From the NCBI GenBank assembly GCA_900555035.1, contig USJX01000115.1, forward strand, positions 1-6,187: 6,187 bases of DNA, given 5' to 3'. The notes beneath the pieces were generated by a model that saw only the letters and a program-made list of their open reading frames with translations, was not told where the DNA came from and did not search any database. Within the stretch, counting starts at the first letter, position 1; each line of letters opens with the position of its first letter. This document shows, one piece after another, positions 1 through 5,627 of the stretch. Both the position numbers and the translations under genes were made by a program. Source of the stretch: an uncultured Prevotella sp. (lineage in GTDB: Bacteria > Bacteroidota > Bacteroidia > Bacteroidales > Bacteroidaceae).

Positions 1-48
1 CTCGGTCGCAATCACACTCTTAGATGGAGTTCTGAAAAAAAGAATCAT
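1..48 (-). CDS. N-terminal fragment of a gene leaving the window, possibly phosphoribosylformylglycinamidine synthase
   Basis: Reading leftward from an ATG at 48-46, sixteen codons stay open to the window edge and give MILFFRTPSKSVIATE. This resembles the start of Bacteroidales PurL (FGAM synthase, the ATP- and glutamine-dependent fourth step of de novo purine synthesis) as I remember it, but sixteen residues are too few to prove it and I could not search. The reading as a real gene start is supported by a minus-strand Bacteroidetes -7 element at 135-142 and a leader of about 80 nt. The three other ATG-initiated frames I read in that leader close quickly. The gene is truncated only because the window ends. 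Confidence is moderate that this is a coding start and lower for the product. Confidence 0.55.
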   Translation of the reverse strand, partial: MILFFRTPSKSVIATE

Positions 49-96
49 ACTATTTCTCTTTTTATAAGTTTGTTAATGTATTCATTCTACCTCAGT

Positions 97-125
97 AAAA
101 AGCCCACATGATACATGTTTTGGCT
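97..125 (-). promoter_or_regulatory. Hairpin followed by a U-run at the 5' end of the leftward leader
   Basis: Read on the minus strand, AGCC (125-122) pairs with GGCT (104-101) and ACATG (118-114) pairs with CATGT (110-106) across a TAT loop. There is an AAA/G internal bulge, and a run of T follows at 101-97. The shape resembles an intrinsic terminator, but it would begin only a few bases after the start site inferred from the -7 element at 135-142. A 5'-terminal stabilising stem or an attenuator is therefore more likely than an ordinary gene-end terminator. The structure is visible in the sequence; its role is inference. Confidence 0.4.
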
Positions 126-134
126 ATTCGCCTG

Positions 135-142
135 CAAAGGTA
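135..142 (-). promoter_or_regulatory. Bacteroidetes-type -7 element for the leftward gene
   Basis: The minus strand reads TACCTTTG, an exact match to TAnnTTTG. A TTTG (plus-strand CAAA at 165-168) lies 22 bases upstream, slightly beyond the usual 19-21, so the -33 element is only fair. The predicted start site is near 128, giving a leader of about 80 nt to the ATG at 48. Confidence 0.55.
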
Positions 143-277
143 ATACAAATTTCTGATTTTGCCGCAAAGAATAGGCATTTATTTTCTTTTTTTAGTTAAA
201 AAGGTGATAAATAATGATTTAGTGGTTAAAATTCTCTAAAATCCTTATACAAATAGTGTTTTGTTGAGTCTTATCAG
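143..277. other. AT-rich spacer between divergent promoters
   Basis: This lies between the leftward -7 element (135-142) and the rightward one (278-285). It is very A/T-rich, with oligo-T and oligo-A tracts around 180-205. I see no open frame, no convincing operator and no repeat in it. It completes the account of the gene-free stretch 49-401. Confidence 0.5.
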
Positions 278-285
278 TAACTTTG
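278..285 (+). promoter_or_regulatory. -7 element of the OmpA-family lipoprotein gene
   Basis: TAACTTTG matches TAnnTTTG exactly. No good TTTG sits 19-21 bases upstream (255-258 reads AGTG), so recognition may depend on the -7 element or on an activator. The start site would be near 291-293, leaving a leader of about 110 nt before the ATG at 402. The bases before that ATG (GGAAAACAAT) hold no strong Shine-Dalgarno sequence, as is usual in Bacteroidetes. Confidence 0.5.
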
Positions 286-401
286 CACCACGAAAGCGGT
301 GTTTGAAAGCAGATGAGGGGGATTTCGGAAGATTTCCTTTCATATGCGAAACTGTGAGTTTAAAATAGAATAGTAACTAAGAAATTAAATAGGAAAACAA
401 T

Positions 402-1256
402 ATGAAACAGACTAAGTTTTTGATTATGGCATTGATGGCAAGCACCTTGATGATGTCAAGCTGTGCATTGAAGAAGGATCTTCTGAATTGCCAGAGTGAG
501 AATAAAGAATTGACTCAGAATTACCAGGATACTAAGGAGAAGTTGGCAGCTGCTGAGGCTCGCCTCGCTTCACTTCAGGAGCAGCTTTCTGGTACTAAGA
601 AGGATTATGCCAAGTTGCAGAACTCTCTCGATAAGAGTTTGACCAATGCTAACCAGAACAACATCAGCATTGAGAAGCTCGTTGATCAGATTAACGAAAG
701 CAACCAGTATATCCGCCACTTGGTTGAGGTGAAGAGCAAGAGCGATTCACTCAACATGGTTCTTACCAACAACCTGACCCGTTCTCTCAGCCGTGAGGAG
801 ATGAAGGAGGTAGATGTTCAGGTGTTGAAGGGTGTGGTTTACATCTCTTTGGCTGACAACATGCTCTATCAGAGCGGTAGCTACGAGGTGAACGACCGTG
901 CCAAGGAGACCTTGAGCAAGATTGCCAAGATTATCCAGGATTACAAGGACTACGATGTACTCATCGAGGGTAACACTGATAACGTGCCTGTAAGCACAAC
1001 TAGTGCCAAGATGAAGAACATCCGTAACAACTGGGACCTCTCTGCTCTCCGTGCAGCATCTGTTGTTCAGTATTTGCAGGATCACTTCGGCGTGAACCCT
1101 AAGCGTTTGACAGCTGGTGGCCGTGGTGAGTACAACCCTGTAACAACCAACAGTACAGAGGTGGGCAAGATGCGCAACCGTCGTACTCAGATCATCATCA
1201 CTCCTAAGCTCGACCAGTTCATGGACTTGATCGACAAGGCTCCAGAGGAGAACTAA
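402..1256 (+). CDS. OmpA/MotB-family outer-membrane lipoprotein with coiled-coil stalk
   Basis: The 284-residue product begins with a lipoprotein signal: basic MKQTK, a hydrophobic stretch to about residue 17, and a lipobox-like MSSC whose Cys21 would be lipidated. Residues 25-110 are rich in Lys, Glu, Gln and Ala in a heptad-like pattern and probably form a coiled coil. Residues 145-268 are an OmpA C-terminal, peptidoglycan-binding domain. It contains EGNTDNVPV around 189-197, NWDLSALRAASVV at 210-222 and NRRTQIIITP at 259-268. By comparison with OmpA, Asp193 and Arg217 should contact the meso-diaminopimelate of peptidoglycan. The long spacing between them is more like MotB than classic OmpA. 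There is no eight-strand beta-barrel, so it is a tether rather than a porin. It is monocistronic between its own promoter and terminator. The exact function and symbol are not recognised; the family assignment is firm. Confidence 0.9.
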   Translation: MKQTKFLIMALMASTLMMSSCALKKDLLNCQSENKELTQNYQDTKEKLAAAEARLASLQEQLSGTKKDYAKLQNSLDKSLTNANQNNISIEKLVDQINESNQYIRHLVEVKSKSDSLNMVLTNNLTRSLSREEMKEVDVQVLKGVVYISLADNMLYQSGSYEVNDRAKETLSKIAKIIQDYKDYDVLIEGNTDNVPVSTTSAKMKNIRNNWDLSALRAASVVQYLQDHFGVNPKRLTAGGRGEYNPVTTNSTEVGKMRNRRTQIIITPKLDQFMDLIDKAPEEN

Positions 1257-1300
1257 TTTTTAGAATCATAATTTGATATTTTTAGAATCATAATTTGATA
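1257..1300 (+). repeat. Perfect 22-bp tandem duplication directly after the lipoprotein stop codon
   Basis: Bases 1257-1278 and 1279-1300 are identical. Each begins TTTTTAGAATC and ends TTTGATA. The first copy starts at the base after the TAA stop, so the duplication lies wholly in the 3' untranslated region, before the terminator hairpin. Perfect identity suggests a recent slippage or duplication event. Confidence 0.9.
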
Positions 1301-1310
1301 GCAGATATAG

Positions 1311-1353
1311 AAGGCACCAGCAGGCTCCGGCTTGTTGGTGCCTTTGTGTTTTT
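1311..1353 (+). terminator. Intrinsic terminator of the lipoprotein gene
   Basis: Bases 1311-1325 pair with 1330-1344 over 15 bp, including two G-U pairs, and close on a TCCG loop flanked by C and G. UNCG loops with a C-G closing pair are exceptionally stable. A T-rich tail (TGTGTTTTT) follows. It lies 54 bases past the stop codon and separates this gene from icd. Confidence 0.9.
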
Positions 1354-1406
1354 ATATCAAAAATAGACTCTTTTTAATCATTTTGCTAGAAATAATATTA
1401 AATTCC

Positions 1407-1437
1407 TTTCTTTTTTCGGATATTTTTCGTAATTTTG
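1407..1437 (+). promoter_or_regulatory. Promoter of icd
   Basis: TAATTTTG at 1430-1437 matches TAnnTTTG. TTTC at 1407-1410 is one base off the -33 TTTG and stands 19 bases upstream, at consensus distance. The expected start site is near 1443-1445, giving a leader of about 78 nt to the ATG at 1522. Confidence 0.6.
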
Positions 1438-1445
1438 CAGGCAAA

Positions 1446-1476
1446 TTATCAAAGTTAGCCTATGATGGCTTGATAA
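1446..1476 (+). promoter_or_regulatory. Bulged hairpin at the start of the icd leader
   Basis: TTATCA (1446-1451) pairs with TGATAA (1471-1476), and AGCC (1457-1460) pairs with GGCT (1467-1470). There is a five-base AAGTT bulge on the 5' side and a TATGAT loop. It would begin within a few bases of the inferred transcription start. It could stabilise the mRNA or regulate it. No known riboswitch is recognised, and no T-run follows. Confidence 0.4.
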
Positions 1477-1521
1477 AGTGTACATTGTAAATTATAAAAT
1501 TATACATTAATATATATTGTT

Positions 1522-2733
1522 ATGGAAAAGATTAAGATGACGACTCCATTGGTAGAGATGGATGGCGATGAGATGACAAGAATCCTCTGGAAGATGATCA
1601 AGGATGAACTGATCCTGCCTTTCGTAGATTTGAAGTCAGAGTACTATGACCTTGGTTTGCCTTACCGCGACCAGACCAACGACCAGGTAACCATCGACTC
1701 TGCCGAGGCTGCCAAGAAATATGGCGTGGCTGTGAAGTGTGCTACCATCACCCCAAATGCACAGCGCATGGATGAGTATAAGCTCCATAAGATGTGGAAG
1801 AGCCCTAACGGAACTATCCGTAGCATCATGGATGGTACCGTGTTCCGTGCTCCTATCACCATCCCAAGCATTCACCCTTGTGTAAAGAACTGGGAGAAGC
1901 CTATCACCATCGCCCGTCATGCTTATGGCGACGTATATAAGAGTGTGGAACTCCGTGCCGATGAGCCAGGAACCGCCAAACTCGTGTTCGAGGGCAAGAG
2001 CGGCAAGAAGCAGGAAATCGAAATCCATAGCTTCGATGGCACTGGCGTTATCCAGGGTATGCACAACACCGATAAGAGTATCCGCAGTTTTGCACACAGC
2101 TGCTTCAAGTTTGCCATCGATACCAAGCAGGACCTCTGGTTCGCTACCAAGGATACCATCTCAAAGACCTACGATGCTCAGTTCCGCAAGATCTTCGAGG
2201 AAGTATATGAAAGCGACTACAAGGAGAAGTTTGCCGAACTCGGCATTGAGTACTTCTATACATTGATTGATGATGCCGTGGCTCGTGTCATCCGCAGCAA
2301 GGGCGGCTTCATCTGGGCTTGCAAGAACTATGACGGTGATGTAATGAGCGATATGCTCAGCACAGCCTTCGGTTCGCTGGCGATGATGACTTCCGTTTTG
2401 GTTTCTCCTGACGGCAAATATGAGTATGAGGCAGCCCATGGCACCGTAACCCGCCACTACTATCGCTACCTGAAGGGTGAGGATACATCCACCAACCCAA
2501 TGGCTACCATCTTTGCATGGAGCGGTGCGTTGAGAAAGCGTGGTGAACTGGATGGCATCAAGGAACTGCAGGAGTTCGGCGACCAGTTGGAGGCAGCTTG
2601 CTTCGATACCCTGAATGATGGTATCGCAACCAAGGACCTCGTCAACCTGATGGAGGGTGTTGAGGCCAAGGCAGTTAATTCAGCCGGCTTCATCGCAGCT
2701 ATCCGCGAAAGACTCGAAAAGAGATTGGGATAA
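1522..2733 (+). CDS. icd: NADP-dependent isocitrate dehydrogenase, eukaryote-like (IDH1-type) homodimeric class
   Basis: This cytoplasmic enzyme oxidatively decarboxylates isocitrate to 2-oxoglutarate and makes NADPH. The 403-residue length and sequence follow human IDH1 closely rather than the E. coli Icd class. Visible matches include EMDGDEMTRI-like residues 12-21, CATITP at 73-78 (Thr77), KSPNGTIR at 93-100 (Ser94, Asn96, Arg100), Arg109 and ARHAYGD at 131-137, whose Arg132 equals the human residue of that number. Lys210 follows, then LIDD at 248-251 and NYDGDVMSD at 269-277 with metal-binding Asp273 and Asp277. HGTVTRH at 306-312 and Asn325 bind NADP. All catalytic positions are intact. 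The ATG at 1522 is chosen because it starts the family-length protein; Met6 (1537) is an alternative. In anaerobic Bacteroidales this step mainly feeds glutamate synthesis. It appears monocistronic. Confidence 0.96.
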   Translation: MEKIKMTTPLVEMDGDEMTRILWKMIKDELILPFVDLKSEYYDLGLPYRDQTNDQVTIDSAEAAKKYGVAVKCATITPNAQRMDEYKLHKMWKSPNGTIRSIMDGTVFRAPITIPSIHPCVKNWEKPITIARHAYGDVYKSVELRADEPGTAKLVFEGKSGKKQEIEIHSFDGTGVIQGMHNTDKSIRSFAHSCFKFAIDTKQDLWFATKDTISKTYDAQFRKIFEEVYESDYKEKFAELGIEYFYTLIDDAVARVIRSKGGFIWACKNYDGDVMSDMLSTAFGSLAMMTSVLVSPDGKYEYEAAHGTVTRHYYRYLKGEDTSTNPMATIFAWSGALRKRGELDGIKELQEFGDQLEAACFDTLNDGIATKDLVNLMEGVEAKAVNSAGFIAAIRERLEKRLG

Positions 2734-2738
2734 AACAA

Positions 2739-2780
2739 AAGAGGGTGTGTCAAAAGTCCAAGACACACCCTCTTCTTTTT
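2739..2780. terminator. Bidirectional terminator shared by icd and the convergent HTH gene
   Basis: AAGAGGGTGTGTC (2739-2751) and GACACACCCTCTT (2762-2774) are perfect 13-bp inverted arms around a 10-base loop. TCTTTTTC follows on the plus strand. On the minus strand the flank reads TTTTGTTTTA, so both converging transcripts have a U-rich tail. It begins 5 bases after the icd stop and ends 22 bases beyond the HTH stop. Confidence 0.92.
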
Positions 2781-2796
2781 CTTTGTAATGAGATTT

Positions 2797-3030
2797 TTAT
2801 ATCTTCTTCTTCAAGGCATCTGAGTAGATCTTGAAAAAATCAACCTTGAGCAATTGGCTGATGTGGAAAAGCATGCCCGAGTCAATGGTGCTTCTATCGT
2901 TAATCTTATATACGTTGGTGCGGTGGCAGCCTAATCCTTCGGCAAGCCAGACAGAAGTCTTGCCCTGTTTCTTGAGTTCTCGCTTAATGAGTTCGCCGAT
3001 TACTATGGATGTATTTGAATTATCTTTCAT
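2797..3030 (-). CDS. Small helix-turn-helix DNA-binding protein (XRE/Cro-like)
   Basis: The 77-residue basic protein is almost entirely one predicted DNA-binding domain. A first helix spans about residues 8-22 (IVIGELIKRELKKQG), then comes a helix-turn-helix near 26-44 with SVWLAEGLGC as the scaffold helix and HRTNVYKIND as the recognition helix. Further helices follow around 50-73 (IDSGMLFHISQLLKVDFFKIYSD). The pattern of a conserved Trp-Leu-Ala and RTNVYKI is familiar from short Bacteroidetes XRE-like regulators. There is no effector or dimerisation domain beyond this. It has its own consensus promoter, converges on icd at a shared terminator and is divergent from the two-component operon. 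Control of that operon or of itself is possible but not shown. The ATG at 3030 is the natural start; the target is unknown. Confidence 0.82.
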   Translation of the reverse strand: MKDNSNTSIVIGELIKRELKKQGKTSVWLAEGLGCHRTNVYKINDRSTIDSGMLFHISQLLKVDFFKIYSDALKKKI

Positions 3031-3087
3031 AACAACACAGATTTTAATAAATACTTTTAATCCTTAACTTTTTAACCTTATCGGTTG

Positions 3088-3119
3088 CAAAAGTAGTGTT
3101 TCTGTTTTTAACTAGCAAA
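3088..3119 (-). promoter_or_regulatory. Consensus promoter of the HTH gene
   Basis: On the minus strand TTTG (plus-strand CAAA, 3116-3119) and TACTTTTG (3095-3088) are separated by exactly 20 bases, a full match to the Bacteroidetes -33/-7 promoter. The start site should be near 3080, about 50 nt before the ATG at 3030. Confidence 0.75.
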
Positions 3120-3206
3120 CAAACCTGTAGCCAATTAGGTAACACCTCGTTGAAAAATGTGACGAATCTTGCTTCTTTATCATTTTTTAGCATAAAAACC
3201 AGGCAA

Positions 3207-3233
3207 TGTCACAGAATTGTAACCCTATGTAAC
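3207..3233 (+). promoter_or_regulatory. Three direct repeats TGTMAC, candidate response-regulator (Pho-box-like) operator
   Basis: TGTCAC (3207-3212), TGTAAC (3218-3223) and TGTAAC (3228-3233) lie on one strand with starts 11 and 10 bases apart, each preceded by A/T bases. PhoB-subfamily regulators bind head-to-tail half-sites of about 11 bp with a TGTMA core. The array ends 22 bases before the -7 element at 3256-3263, so its last copy covers the -33 position. A more distant TGTGAC is at 3159-3164. Binding by the adjacent regulator is inferred. Confidence 0.5.
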
Positions 3234-3255
3234 GCTTATTACAAGATAAAATTCG

Positions 3256-3263
3256 TACTTTTG
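3256..3263 (+). promoter_or_regulatory. -7 element of the two-component operon
   Basis: TACTTTTG matches TAnnTTTG. No TTTG is present 19-21 bases upstream (3232-3235 reads ACGC), where instead a TGTAAC repeat ends. The start site would be near 3270, about 28 nt before the ATG at 3298. That placement favours 3298 over the in-frame TTG at 3280 as the translation start. Confidence 0.6.
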
Positions 3264-3297
3264 CAGCAGATTTCAGAAATTGATTAATTTAGAAGAA

Positions 3298-3993
3298 ATG
3301 GAAGAGAAAAATAAAAGAATACTGGTCGTTGACGATGAGCAAGACCTGTGCGAAATCTTGAGTTTCAATCTTGAAACCGAGGGCTACCAGGTGGATACTG
3401 CCAACTCTGCTGAGGAGGCTTTGCAGATGGATGTTCCATCTTATCATCTCCTGCTGCTCGATGTGATGATGGGCGGAATGAGCGGTTTCCAGATGGCAAA
3501 GCATCTGAAGGAAAATCCCGTTACGGCAAATATCCCTATCATCTTCCTCACGGCTCGCGATACCGAGAACGATACGGTGACCGGATTCAACCTGGGTGCC
3601 GATGACTATATCTCAAAACCGTTCTCTATCCGTGAGGTGATGGTGCGCATCCGTGCCGTGCTGCGCAGAACTGCCGAGCAGAATGGTACTGCCGAGGAGC
3701 CTACCGTGATAGGTTACCAGGGATTGCTGCTCAACCTCGACAAGAAGACGGTGAGCATCGATGGCGAGAATGTGCCTTTCACCAAGACGGAGTTCGAATT
3801 GCTCCGACTCCTGCTCGAAGAGAAGGGCAGGGTGTTCTCACGCCAGGAACTCATCGACAGGGTATGGCCTAAGGATGTGATGGTGCTCGACCGAACAGTG
3901 GATGTCAACATCACCCGAATGCGTAAGAAGGTGGGCAGATTTGCCAAGTGCATCGTAACCCGCCTGGGTTTTGGTTATTATTTTGATGCGTAA
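3298..3993 (+). CDS. OmpR/PhoB-family two-component response regulator
   Basis: The 231-residue cytoplasmic protein has a receiver domain at about 5-123 and a winged-helix DNA-binding domain at about 135-231. Receiver landmarks are intact: acidic pocket Asp12-Asp13, phosphoacceptor Asp55 in LLLLDVMM, Thr85 in FLTAR and Lys107 in SKP. The DNA-binding part shows FTKTEFELLRLLLEEKGRVFSRQEL (161-185) and the recognition and wing region VDVNITRMRKKVG...RLGFGYYFD. The residue four places after Asp55 is Gly59, where most family members have Pro. The frame also opens at TTG 3280, adding six residues. I chose ATG 3298 because MEEKNKRILVVDD fits the family and the inferred transcript start leaves TTG almost leaderless. 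It is followed after 5 bases by its kinase. It is PhoB-like overall, but targets are not known. Confidence 0.93.
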   Translation: MEEKNKRILVVDDEQDLCEILSFNLETEGYQVDTANSAEEALQMDVPSYHLLLLDVMMGGMSGFQMAKHLKENPVTANIPIIFLTARDTENDTVTGFNLGADDYISKPFSIREVMVRIRAVLRRTAEQNGTAEEPTVIGYQGLLLNLDKKTVSIDGENVPFTKTEFELLRLLLEEKGRVFSRQELIDRVWPKDVMVLDRTVDVNITRMRKKVGRFAKCIVTRLGFGYYFDA

Positions 3994-3998
3994 CGGAT

Positions 3999-5459
3999 AT
4001 GTTTAAGATAAGTAGTGTAGGCAAAAAACTATATTTCAGTGTGCTGACGGTGTTCCTCGTGTTCGCCGTCAGTTTTATCGTATTTCAGCAGAGCAGGGAG
4101 AAGCAGTTCAAGATTAACACCTTGACCTTGAAGCTTGCCAACTACAACGAACTACTGATGGAAGACTTGCTGCTGTCCAACTCGCAGGGCATTCTCTTAT
4201 CGGATAGCGTTGATATGGTGGATAGCGTGCGTGTGGCTGAGGCCAAACTGCAGGAATTCGTGCGTGAACATGAGAGCAAGGACCTTCGTGTTACCCTGGT
4301 CAAGCCCGATGGTAGGGTGGTGTTCGATAATATGAGCAAGAATTATCGTCATTTTGCCAATCATGCCAAGCGGGAGGAAATAGCTGAGGCTTTGAAGGTG
4401 GGACAGGGCACGAGTGTGGAGCGACAGTCGAAGACCTTGAAGCAGGATTATTTCTATGTGGCTTCCTATTTTCCAAAAGCGCAGCTCATCGTGCGTACGG
4501 CGTTGCCTTATAATGACAATTTGACCAAGTCGCTTCAGGCAGACCAGCATTATATCTGGTTTGCCATCGTTGCCATCATCCTTCTTACCGTCGTGCTCTA
4601 TCGTTTCACCTACCGGTTGGGCAAGAACGTCTCCAAACTTACCATCTTTGCCTATAAGGCAGATCACAACGAGAGTCTGGAGGTGGAAGATTTGACCAAT
4701 TTCCCAGATGATGAACTGGGCGAGATAGCCGAGCGTATTATAAAGATGTATAAGCGAGTGCAGACTACCCGGAAGGAGCAGGATATCCTGAAGCGCCAGC
4801 TCACACAGAATATTGCACATGAGTTGAAGACTCCGGTGGCAAGTATTCAGGGATATCTGGAGACGATTCTCGACAATCCGCACATCAACGAGCAGACCAA
4901 GGAGCAGTTTCTGCAGCGCTGTTATGCACAGAGTGAGCGCCTTACTTCCTTGCTTCATGATATTTCTACGCTGAACCGCCTGGATGATGGTTCGGATATG
5001 ATAGATTTCGAGGCGGTGGATATCACGCAGTTGGTGGCTGACATCACGAAGGAGACGGCATTGGTACGTCAGGAGCGCAAGATGACATTCGATAACCAGT
5101 TGCCGGAGCGCATCGTGGTAAAGGGAAACCGCAGTTTGCTCTATAGTGTGTTCCGCAACCTTACCGATAATGCCATTGCGTATGCCGGTGAGGGGCGTAC
5201 GATAACACTGGAGGCAAAGGAGCAGGGCAACAAGTGGCATTTCATCTTCCGGGATAATGGTCAGGGCGTACCGCCGGAACATCTGGCTCGACTCTTCGAA
5301 CGATTCTATCGGGTGGATAAGGGACGCAGCCGAAAGATGGGAGGCACGGGTCTGGGTCTTGCCATCGTCAAGAATGCCGTATTGCTGCATGGTGGTACCA
5401 TCAGAGTAAGCAATTTGCCGGAAGGTGGATTGAAATTCGAATTTACCATCAAGAAATAA
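3999..5459 (+). CDS. Membrane-bound sensor histidine kinase, partner of the upstream regulator
   Basis: The 486-residue inner-membrane kinase has a transmembrane segment at about 11-29, an extracytoplasmic sensor region at about 30-184, a second transmembrane segment at about 185-203 and a HAMP-like linker to about 260. The dimerisation domain carries the H-box NIAHELKTPVAS with phosphorylated His274. The ATPase domain has the N-box FRNLTDNA (Asn387, Asn391), G1 DNGQG (419-423), F-box FERF (433-436) and G2 GGTGLGLAI (448-456). All catalytic boxes are intact, so it should autophosphorylate and pass phosphate to Asp55 of the regulator encoded 5 bases upstream. The sensor region lacks cysteines or an obvious named ligand motif and was not assigned to a family, so the signal is unknown. 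The general layout is PhoR/WalK-like. Confidence 0.93.
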   Translation: MFKISSVGKKLYFSVLTVFLVFAVSFIVFQQSREKQFKINTLTLKLANYNELLMEDLLLSNSQGILLSDSVDMVDSVRVAEAKLQEFVREHESKDLRVTLVKPDGRVVFDNMSKNYRHFANHAKREEIAEALKVGQGTSVERQSKTLKQDYFYVASYFPKAQLIVRTALPYNDNLTKSLQADQHYIWFAIVAIILLTVVLYRFTYRLGKNVSKLTIFAYKADHNESLEVEDLTNFPDDELGEIAERIIKMYKRVQTTRKEQDILKRQLTQNIAHELKTPVASIQGYLETILDNPHINEQTKEQFLQRCYAQSERLTSLLHDISTLNRLDDGSDMIDFEAVDITQLVADITKETALVRQERKMTFDNQLPERIVVKGNRSLLYSVFRNLTDNAIAYAGEGRTITLEAKEQGNKWHFIFRDNGQGVPPEHLARLFERFYRVDKGRSRKMGGTGLGLAIVKNAVLLHGGTIRVSNLPEGGLKFEFTIKK

Positions 5460-5473
5460 GGTTGTGCCTTCGC

Positions 5474-5490
5474 AGAAAAAAGTTTTTTCT
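5474..5490 (+). terminator. Possible weak terminator after the kinase gene
   Basis: AGAAAAAA and TTTTTTCT flank a single G, a 17-base near-palindrome 15 bases past the stop codon that ends in a T-run. The stem is A-U only apart from one or two G-C pairs, so it is a weak terminator at best. No better conventional terminator is seen before the repeat region, and read-through into 5569-5627 is possible. Confidence 0.3.
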
Positions 5491-5496
5491 CGAAAA

Positions 5497-5515
5497 ATCC
5501 CTCACATCCCTCACG
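5497..5515 (+). repeat. Two direct copies of ATCCCTCAC
   Basis: ATCCCTCAC occurs at 5497-5505 and again immediately at 5506-5514, followed by G. It is the same core as the main array at 5602-5689 but with a 9-bp step and out of phase with that array. It is probably an outlying remnant or seed of the same repeat family. Confidence 0.8.
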
Positions 5516-5568
5516 ATTTCGATTTTGGAAATGGTAAGTTGTTGAAAATGAGAGGATTGAATTTTTAA

Positions 5569-5627
5569 GGATGCGTGATGGATGACGGATTTGTTTACAA
5601 TATCCCTCACGCATCTATCACGCATCC
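5569..5627 (+). repeat. 15-bp inverted repeat linking a reverse copy to the 11-bp array
   Basis: GGATGCGTGATGGAT (5569-5583) is complementary to ATCTATCACGCATCC (5613-5627) at every position if one G-U pair is allowed, giving a 15-bp RNA stem with a 29-base loop. The 5' arm and its continuation to 5590 are inverted copies of the array units. In RNA reading out of the kinase gene it would be a strong stem. The 3' side is not followed by a T-run. Confidence 0.8.

Noticed and set aside
286..301. CACCAC/GCGGTG stem with a GAAA loop
   Set aside because: It contains an A-C mismatch, and the transcription start predicted from the -7 element at 278-285 falls inside it, so the full stem would probably not be in the RNA.
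3096..3287. A 63-codon open frame on the plus strand between the HTH gene and the response regulator
   Set aside because: It overlaps the HTH promoter, the TGTMAC repeats and the operon's -7 element, and its translation shows no domain or family pattern.
4197..5390. A 397-codon open frame on the minus strand
   Set aside because: It is antisense to the histidine kinase, whose catalytic boxes are all present on the plus strand. The minus translation resembles no family I know.
5433..5444. Perfect 12-bp palindrome AAATTCGAATTT
   Set aside because: It lies in the kinase coding sequence, where it encodes ordinary C-terminal residues. A short A/T-rich palindrome is easily due to chance.
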